Below, one piece after another: positions 57,601 to 64,000 of a DNA stretch of 64,000 bases (its first letter is position 1; each line of letters opens with the position of its first letter). The stretch covers positions 4,216,001-4,280,000 of the forward strand of contig NC_134831.1 in NCBI RefSeq assembly GCF_004210375.1, read 5' to 3'. The notes under the pieces are model-generated. The model searched no databases. It had not been told where the DNA came from and worked only from the letters and a program-made list of their open reading frames with translations. Position numbers and translations under genes: made by a program. The DNA comes from Tachypleus tridentatus. Lineage: Eukaryota; Arthropoda; Merostomata; Xiphosura; Limulidae.

Positions 57601-60107
57601 CAGTGTGCAAGAGATACTGCAAGAAAGTGACCTCTGACTGGTCAGAGACTTGGGCTCTCTATAACAGAAATTAAAATTGGCTATGGCAAAGGAAAATACC
57701 TCTGTCATAGTTAGAGGACAAAATTCATTACTTGTGGGCACAGCTTACTGCCACTTAATAGAACTTTAGCAAAAGTCAGATATGATTGATGAACTGCTGT
57801 TGCAGTCATCTGTAAGATGATGGTGGCACTAGAGAATCTGCTGGTGAGATCAAGATGAGAAAAGGAAGTGCCTCTTGCTGGTTCTGGATGAGTGTTATAA
57901 ATCTAGAATATCTAGTTTTTTAACTTAAATTGTAAATTTAAAAAATGTACATATATATATACACACACATACACACACACACACAACAAATAACTATGTC
58001 TACATGTTTCGTAGGGCTATTCATATTCGTTTATTTTATACCTAAAAAGTTTACTTTGTTTTTTTATTTGATATGTCTTAAGGATGGCCTTTTTTCATTA
58101 TGTATCTATAAAGGGTTATTTCTTATGTGAGTTTGAGTGCATGAACAGTTTACTTTAGTTTAAGTTCTTGCAGTGTGTATGATCCTCTTAAGTGATAGTT
58201 CTAATTGATTGGCCTCGTAATAGCTTTGTACTTGTTATAGTTTCAATACACACTGTGTGTATCTTCACAATATATGGCAGACTTTTAGTAAACATTGCTT
58301 GTCATCTGCCCACAAATAATCAGTTTTTTAATGTAGTATTCTTACTAAAGATTTGTCTGTGAATATATGAATTTTTTGTTTTTGCTAATCCAAGTGCAAA
58401 GTTAATTGTGAAAATACCTTTGTCTCAAAAATCTCCAATTTTATTTGTATAACAATCTAAATAAATACAAAATGTTTTCTTTCAGTAAAAGTTTATAATT
58501 TTGTGTTATTACCTCTACTTTAACATATTTGATTATTCGGCCACTAGACAAATCATTAAAGTATAATGAAAAGTTGTAAAATCAGAAAATAAGATGAGTA
58601 ATGGTGCCCTTTTTTCTTTATTATTGATCACAAAGTTTCAAACTACTTCTCTACAGAGTTTGAACTGCTAAACATTTCACATTTATTATCTGAGTTTATT
58701 TTACTGTTAACAAGTAATGTGGAAATCCAATGAAAATAAACCAACAAATCAATGCTTGTGTTATTAAACATTATGTGACACTGTAATAAAATATAAAAAG
58801 ATTAATAAAACACTTGTGAAGAAATAAGCCAACTTGACCTCTTCTCTGGGAACATGATGTGGAATTTATCAGCTTATGTATCTTATGGTGTTTACAACAA
58901 GAATTTCCCAGGGTAATAAGATTGTACTTTAATTCTGTGAAAACGTTTATGATAAGGTTTGGAGCCAATACAGTAAACATTGCAAGCATCTGAATATTGG
59001 TCATCTTTCTGGGACGTTCGGAATTTAGTGGTATACCGTAAAGGCACATGAAAAGATATTATTTGTGCACATGCTTATAAAATACTATTTTCCTTTCACA
59101 AAATTTATTCATCAACCAATAAATATTGTTTATTAACACATGTTAAAATGCTTATTATTAGTTATTTTTATTGAAATGTAAATGAATAAATAAAAAATAC
59201 TTTGCAAAACAAAGGTTTCGAGTACTTGCATTGTCAGAAGATTTTCTGCTCGTGTGTTGTATATGCTTAGCTTCTTCCATAAGCCTTGTTTATTATTCTG
59301 AGTGGGAGTGAAGAAATATTAAATTTTATAGGATTCAAATATACATTTTAGAAAACAAAACAACTCTCAACTTACTATATATTTGAGCACAGTTGTGGAT
59401 AAATCCAATGTTCCCATTTAAGTAAGAAATACTAGATTTAAACACAGCTACATAGGATCTCAAATGAGTTTGTTGATAGGAAAATATGTTAGGTGAAAAA
59501 GCCAGTTAGTCAATTTATGAGTTTAGTAGGGGATTATCCTTTATCTGTTGCAAGTGCTCACACTGGGTTTTTCTGTCTTTACCATAAATAAAAATTGTTT
59601 TAATTTTGTATAATACATCATGTCTAGTCTGTTTATTTCTTTGCTTGAACTTTGTTATTTTAGCTACACTTAGACTTACTTCATAATTTATCTTGCTGGT
59701 CCTCTCATTATTCTGCCTAATTACTCCTTGAGCCAACCAGTTTCACCTCAGAACACCAAAATAAATTAGCCAGTCGTGATTAACTAAGGTGAGTTGTCTT
59801 TATAGTTTGCCTTTGTTGAAGTGTCTCAATCAAAATCACTTTGTTTGTTGCAACAGTGCAATCAGAACTAGAAGGTGCTCGTCCTCAGAGTCCAGGAGAA
59901 GAAGAAATACAGTTACAGCTAGCTCTAGCCATGAGCAAAGAAGCAGCTGAGCTAGAAGAACGGCAACGACAAAATGACGACCTACGTCTTCAGTTGGCTA
60001 TCACAGAAAGTAGAGATAACAGTACCATGCAGTCATCATCTTCATTTAACAACAGACAGGGCATACAACAGAAACAGATTGGTTTGGATGATCTATTTAG
60101 ACAGAAG
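51405..60107 (+). CDS. lqf/EPN-like: Epsin (ENTH and UIM part), four coding exons, continues beyond the window
   Basis: Endocytic adaptor. The ENTH domain binds PI(4,5)P2 and bends membrane, UIMs bind ubiquitinated cargo, and the later DPW/NPF part binds AP-2, clathrin and EH proteins; in flies it is required for Notch-ligand endocytosis. Exons 51405-51677, 53295-53522, 56069-56126 and 59857-60107, 810 nt, all phases consistent, 270 residues so far. ENTH is residues 1-145, near-identical in pattern to epsins ([47 protein letters not shown]). UIMs are at about 201-218 and 226-241. No stop is reached and no DPW/NPF exons were seen before 64,000, so the gene is partial here. An acceptor at 51,266 gives a 5' UTR start on the coding exon. 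Confidence 0.96.
51784..52175 (+). repeat. Minisatellite, roughly 60-70 bp units, about six copies
   Basis: Degenerate units built from GTGGGGTTTCAAGTACAAGG, TACATGTAGTAACAGTAAAA, TATATAAAAA and GGGTGGGAACA, alternating with a variant carrying CAGTTGGATTTCAAG and GGTTATATGTAG. The ABB-like alternation suggests a higher-order unit. Lack of stops in one frame makes a pseudo-ORF at 51,939-52,187. Confidence 0.9.
52411..52705 (+). repeat. CRE-type interspersed repeat, copy 3
   Basis: Same family as 13,826 and 39,417: GTTCTG...TAGTAAATAAAATCAAAAT, TATTTCTTG, GTAGACTACAGAGTACATAG, AATTGCAATGTTAAACATCT, CAACATCATTTCAG, CTACTGACTGACTGACACAG. Both CRE positions have lost their CpG. Confidence 0.75.
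53295..53522 (+). CDS. Epsin coding exon 2 (ENTH domain, C-terminal part)
   Basis: 76 codons, phase 0 at both ends. Acceptor CTTGTTTCAG|GTAGC, donor GGAATG|GTAATT. Reads VAQQCRENIFAIQTLKDFQY, then [20 protein letters not shown] and an Arg/Lys-rich helix ending the ENTH fold. Confidence 0.97.
53523..56068 (+). other. Epsin intron after coding exon 2
   Basis: 2.5 kb, very AT-rich, with one SINE tail (55,262-55,395). No exon or RNA gene recognised. Confidence 0.55.
55262..55395 (+). repeat. tRNA-derived SINE, 5'-truncated
   Basis: Begins AAAAGAGTAGCCCAAGAATT, continues GGTGATGACTAGGTGCC and TTACACTGCTAAATTAGGG, ends GTAGCTTTGTGCGAAATT with an A-rich tail. CpG sites are partly decayed (TTTGTGCG). 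Confidence 0.9.
56069..56126 (+). CDS. Epsin coding exon 3 (linker)
   Basis: A 58-nt exon: HESSRRDAYGSPDGAASPK plus one base, the Ser-rich linker between ENTH and UIMs (compare SR.DDPYGS in other epsins). Acceptor CATTTTTCAG|CACG, donor CAAAAG|GTTTGT. The leftover G plus TG of exon 4 makes Val. Possibly alternative, as such linker exons often are. Confidence 0.85.
56740..57890 (+). other. GC-richer block with broken protein-like frames, unidentified
   Basis: Composition is clearly less AT-rich than the surrounding intron, and plus-strand frames give plausible protein pieces: EDTFELHKSYLCDDDQHARD (from about 56,750), a 75-codon stretch at 56,868-57,092 with ALNVEDFVESTVELTLKYLG, and KKLCYKAQRELKLELLLNQ near 57,510. 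Frames shift repeatedly. It looks like a decayed retroelement or retrocopied gene; I could not name a family. Confidence 0.4.
57950..57985 (+). repeat. (TA)n/(CA)n microsatellite
   Basis: Alternating AT repeats pass into CA repeats, about 36 bp. Confidence 0.9.
59857..60107 (+). CDS. Epsin coding exon 4 (two UIMs)
   Basis: 83 codons plus two bases. Acceptor GTTGCAACAG|TGC, donor AGACAGAAG|GTCAGT. UIM 1: EEEIQLQLALAMSKE (Ala 209, Ser 213). UIM 2: NDDLRLQLAITESR (Ala 234, Ser 238). Both keep the acidic patch and the AxxxS core that bind ubiquitin Ile44. The exon ends with IGLDDLFRQK, leading into the missing DPW/NPF region. Confidence 0.96.
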
Positions 60108-61826
60108 GTCAGTGAATAACTGTTTTTTTTAGTATAAATTTTGAACAAACTGACTGAGAACCCTGGTGTCTGTCTTTGTAATTTATACACGGTTTACAAT
60201 AAATGGTCACTTTAATAATTTCACATTGACTTAGACTTAAATTTTTTTATTTTTTTCCTTCGCTCACTTCTTTTTCCATAAGATGATATAAGATATGTAT
60301 TAATTGCCTCTCATATGTCATTTTTTAGTTGTCAATTGGGGCTGGATGAACATCGTCCGTGTTTTTTCAGTTAATGTAAATAAAAGATATCTTTCTTATT
60401 TTCTGGTCTTGTGTTCATTGGTTATGGAACCATGTGCATATGATAGTCTTGAATATAATGAATGGTTAGAATGTAATGCTCGCCATGTAACATATTTCAA
60501 ACAAATATATTTCCCAACGACACATAGGTTTGCTAATGTTAAAAGGAAATGGATACCCTGAAATAATGTGATATTTCTACTACTTAAGTGTGAGTGGTAT
60601 TTTGCATAAAACAAATACACTTATCTAGAATCAAATAGGTTAAGTCCATAACTGTTGTATAAATATTTTAATTTTATAATTACTGACCTTTTTCAGCTAG
60701 AAAAGAATGGAATATAAGTTGTGATTTTTTTCTGTGAAGCTAAATTCATTGTAAATTATAATTTTGACACATTTCCATGATGACAAGAATTTTTATAAGC
60801 TTTGTTTTGTTCATCCAAGAGGGATTTATTTTTGTCATGAAAATTTTTAATGGCTATTGCTCTATTTTGTTCACGTAGCCAAATTTTCTGTTTACAATAG
60901 CGAATATATATTTTTCATTTATTCCTGAATTATATTTTTCAATCATCTGTACAAGGTGTAGTATTTTTGTTTATAAACATTTTTGAAAAATTGTACTTAG
61001 TTTAATTATCTTAAATGTTAATGCAGAATATGGATGCAGTCAGGAAAACAAACATCAAAATAAACAGATTCGGAAATTATGGTTTACCTTGTTTCAGATA
61101 TTTGACAAAGCTACACAATGGCCATTTGCATCTATAAGTTTGTTAGATTAGAGGAAAGGCAGTTAAGCAAGAGTAGCAACTACACCTCTTGTCTTACTGA
61201 ATAGTTGAATATGATTGTCACTCTTGAAGTGCATCAGTGGGTCCAAAGTGCACATTTCTGTGGTTCATCAGAGACATGAACCACAAACCCTTGTATTCAC
61301 ACTGCAAGCATGCTAACAATCACAGAAAACCATTGTGATCTGTTTATTCTAATGATTACACTGCACAACAGAGTTTTTGCTTCTTGAACACTTGGGTGTT
61401 CCTTATAGAGTTTTGGCTGCTGATCATGAAAATCACATCCAAATTTGCCTATCATGTACCGTTTCATCGAAATCTTCAGTTTCGTCATGTTTTTTCTTAT
61501 ATTTGTGTCCAAAATTTTTTGTTTCTGTAAGAGACTTATGAACAATATTTTGTGCAGTCTGGGCATGTGCAAGCATGAAATAAGGTCAGGTTGGAAGCTG
61601 TTCTGTAGAAGTATGCAGCTCGGGCATGCCTGGGCAGGCCGGGACCAGCTTGACACCCTTTCAGCAGACTATAAAAGTGGCTTGCATACACAGATGCTGC
61701 TTATTGGATTAATATAGACCTTATAATGTGTGCGTATTGTTTAAGAATATAGCATTGCCTCACTAGCACTGTAACAAGTAAGTTAGATGTTATAGATGTT
61801 TTACAGGACGACTGGTGTCGGTCAAT
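60108..61826 (+). other. Epsin intron, 5' flank of the terminal repeat gene
   Basis: AT-rich to about 61,090, then a diverged SINE (61,097-61,325). From about 61,560 composition becomes GC-richer with TATAAAAG at about 61,670, probably part of the following mobile copy. No epsin exon recognised. Confidence 0.45.
61097..61325 (-). repeat. Possible diverged SINE, minus strand
   Basis: Reads GACAAAGCTACACAATGGCC, then GATTAGAGGAAAGGCAG, which follow the reverse complement of the SINE tail and body. The remainder to the head is too diverged to align by eye. Confidence 0.4.
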
Positions 61827-63642
61827 ATGTCTCGCCAATTTCGTAACAGCTGCGATACATTCTGCTGTATTTGTGGCGAATATATGCTTGTTCATCAGAG
61901 ATGCTCAATGACTGCTCTTGTGAAGAAAGCATATCATCTGTACTTCAGTTGTAAAATTTGTGATCAAGACCAGGTATGGGTGCTTCACATTTGTTGTGTG
62001 ACACGTGCTGCCCGCCTGAGAGCTTGGCTCAGAGGCACTTGAAAGACAATGCCATTTGCTGTCCCAGTGATATGGCGAGAACAGAAAGACCATGTGACAG
62101 ACTGCTACTTCTGTTTGACTGATGTGTCTGGTTTCTCTGCCAAAAACAAGAAGTCAATTGAATACCCTAATTTGCCTTCAGCAATGAGATCCATGCCACT
62201 TGATGACAGTCTTCCAATTTTGAAACCACCAGAGGAATGGACCTTAGATGAACCAGATGAAGAAACTGAAAGAGAACAGAAAGACCATGTGACAAACTGT
62301 TACTTCTGTTTGACTAATGTGTCTGGTTTCTCTGCCAAAAATAAGAAGTCAGTTGAACACCCTAATCTGCCTTCAGCAATGAGATCCATGCCACTTGATG
62401 ACAGTCTTCCAATTTTGAAACCACCAGAGGAATGGATCTTAGATGAACTAGATGAAGAAACTGCAATGCAGGGAACTGGCAGTGACATTGATCCAGATTT
62501 TGAACTGTGCTCCTCAGGCGATCCACATCTCATAACACAGTCAGAATTAAATGATCTGGTCAGAGATTTGGGTCTGTCTAAAGCAAAAGCCAAATTGCTG
62601 GGTTCGAGACTGCAGGAATGGTGTTTGCTGTCACCAGGTATTAAAATTTCTGTTTTTTGAAGCTGCCAAGATGATGTAACCAAATTCTTTGCATAGGTTA
62701 ATAGTCTCTGTTTCTTTGTTGACATTGAAGGATTGTTCTCTGCTTTGGGTTGTGACCATGACCCACAGAGTGGCATCTCTTTATTGATTCATCAGCGTTG
62801 AGCCTCAAAGCTGTTCGGTTACACAATGACAATGTTCACCCTTCAATACCTGTTGGTTATGCAGCACACATGAAAGAAAACTACGAGAACATGGAAATTT
62901 TGCTGAAGCACATCCAGTACAGTAAGTACAACTGGAATATCTGTGGAGATCTGAAAGTTGTTGCTCTGTTATTGGGACTGCAGCTTGGCTACACAAAGTA
63001 CTGTTGTTTCATCTGTGAATGGGACAGTCGTGCCAAAGAGTCACATTATTCCAGTTAGTTCCAGTACAGAAAAATGAACAGCAAAAGATTTTTTTGCCTC
63101 CTCTTCACATAAAATTGGGACTTATGAAGAATTTCATGAAAACAATGAACAAAGAAGGTGAAGGTTTTCGTTATTTAAGACAGATGCTCCCAAGAATAAC
63201 TGAGTCCAAGATTAAAGAGGGCATTTTTGTTGGCCCTCAGATCAGACATGTTATGAGTGACAAGTGGTTCAAAGATCTGTTAGTTGGGCCAGAAAAGATT
63301 GCCTGGAAAGCCTTCAGAGATGTTGTTGACAAATTTATTGGCAATTACAGAGCCCCACATTACATTCAGCTTGTAGACAAACTTCTCAAAGCATACAAAA
63401 CAATGAAGTGCAACATGTCACTCAAGATTCATTTTGCCCGCTCACACATGGACTTCTTTCCCGCAAATCTTGGTGCTGTCAGTGACGAACACGGTGAGAG
63501 GTTTTACCAGGGCATTGCTACAATGGAAGAACGATATCAGGGCAACTGGAATCCGTCAATGCTTGCTGACTAATGTTGGACACTGCAACATGATGCACTG
63601 GACATTGAATACAAAAGAAAATCGGGAGCAAAACACTTTTAA
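61827..63642 (+). pseudogene. Broken copy of a repeated, Cys-containing, probably transposon-encoded protein
   Basis: I recognise the family from multi-copy uncharacterised proteins in arthropod and cnidarian genomes, but know no function. The start is MSRQFRNSCDTFCCICGEY (61,827). An in-frame TGA at 62,040 (possibly from CGA) precedes MPFAVPVIWREQKDH. The region CYFCLT...SGFSAK...YPNLPSAMRSMP...ILKPPEEW occurs twice by a 195-bp duplication. Then HLITQSELNDLVRDLGLSK. Frameshifts occur at about 62,650, 62,780 and 63,050, then NICGDLKVVALLLGLQLGYT, CCFICEWDSR, IFLPPLHIKLGLMKNFM, SDEHGERFYQ and an in-frame TAA at 63,571. The end is at 63,642. Conserved Asp/Glu in the ICGDLK, EWDSR and SDEHGE motifs would suit an RNase H-like transposase, but that is inference. 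Confidence 0.75.
62077..62466 (+). repeat. 195-bp in-frame tandem duplication inside the terminal pseudogene
   Basis: Units 62,077-62,271 and 62,272-62,466, each 65 codons, starting GAGAACAGAAAGACCATG and covering the CYFCLT motif to PPEEW. The copies differ by only a few substitutions (for example GACAGACTG against GACAAACTG), so the event is recent relative to the family. Confidence 0.95.
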
Positions 63643-64000
63643 TTATGTTGAACTTAATAGCGTATTAGAAACATAAATGCAATTAAATATATCATTGCCA
63701 GTAAACAGTTAACTGTCTATTTCTCAGAGTTCCTACATGATGAAGCAAAACCAAAATATATATATTCATACTCACCAGGTACCTGTCACAATCAGCAAAA
63801 ACTTTTCAGGAAGCAAAACTTTTCAAAAAAAGTGTTGTGCAGTGTTATACTTACTTTAATTACGTGTTATTCTGGTTTTCATTCCAAGTTAACTTCACTT
63901 CCAGTCATTATATGTTCATTAGAAGCTCTGCGTCGTTGCAAATAGCAAATTACAGTTAAAGAAATTATGTATGCAGTAATTGCTTAAAGCTAAGCTTTAA
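63643..64000. other. Right flank
   Basis: AT-rich sequence after the broken repeat gene, presumably its 3' flank or epsin intron. No terminal repeat could be matched to the 5' side. Confidence 0.4.

Larger units (their letters stand above)
56127..59856 (+). other. Epsin intron after coding exon 3
   Basis: 3.7 kb. Holds an unusual GC-richer block (56,740-57,890) and an (TA)n/(CA)n microsatellite (57,950-57,985). No additional epsin exon was recognised. Confidence 0.5.

Noticed and set aside
59515..59736. 73-codon minus-strand frame
   Set aside because: Lys-rich, low-complexity composition, no motif, and located in an epsin intron just before exon 4.
1..64000. CRISPR arrays, operons, prokaryotic mobile islands
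   Set aside because: Spliced genes, SINEs and AT-rich introns show a eukaryotic chromosome; no spaced direct-repeat array of CRISPR type was seen.

Overview
This is an AT-rich eukaryotic window carrying two conserved, intron-split plus-strand genes separated by a repeat-rich intergenic region. Both proteins are of arthropod type. At least ten copies of one tRNA-derived SINE are present, with a tail I associate from memory with horseshoe crab genomes, so a chelicerate and probably a xiphosuran is the best guess. That assignment is inference and was not searched.

1-34,000: almost the whole coding region of a GW182/TNRC6 (gawky) protein, the Argonaute-binding scaffold of microRNA silencing. I traced 15 coding exons between 2,655 and 29,562. 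They encode, in order, a GW/WG-repeat region, a UBA domain, a glutamine-rich region, a PAM2 motif, a PxGL motif, a C-terminal RRM and a Trp-bearing tail, about 1,654 residues. All splice phases agree except for one surplus nucleotide in exon 13 near 26,262-26,268, which breaks the frame in this sequence. The introns hold SINE pieces, a head-to-head pair of Penelope-like (GIY-YIG) remnants, a Tc1/mariner-like remnant with TA flanks, a PLE-type 3' end inside an inverted repeat, and a perfect 56-bp tandem duplication.

34,000-48,200: intergenic. No gene was recognised. It holds most of the SINE copies, a CRE-bearing interspersed repeat, a decayed Ty3/gypsy-type retroelement on the minus strand (gag-like and reverse-transcriptase pieces, 44,280-46,262) and a CpG-rich promoter-like stretch at 36,840-37,320. 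This zone keeps CpG, whereas the two gene bodies have almost none, a contrast expected from germline gene-body methylation.

48,200-64,000: the 5' part of an epsin (liquid facets/EPN) gene, four coding exons from 51,405 to 60,107 giving the ENTH domain and two ubiquitin-interacting motifs. The DPW/NPF part must lie beyond the window. A perfect 32-bp palindrome lies just upstream of its first visible splice acceptor, and a minisatellite fills the start of its first coding intron. The last 2.3 kb carries a broken copy (61,827-63,642) of a multi-domain, Cys-containing protein family I recognise only as a repeated, probably transposon-encoded family. It has an exact-length 195-bp in-frame internal duplication.

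The two host genes act in unrelated processes (microRNA silencing; clathrin/ubiquitin-dependent endocytosis and Notch-ligand uptake), so their adjacency implies no shared pathway. I found no convincing new multi-gene system. The most unusual signals are the CpG partition, the palindrome, the CRE repeat, the inverted PLE pair and the broken terminal gene family.
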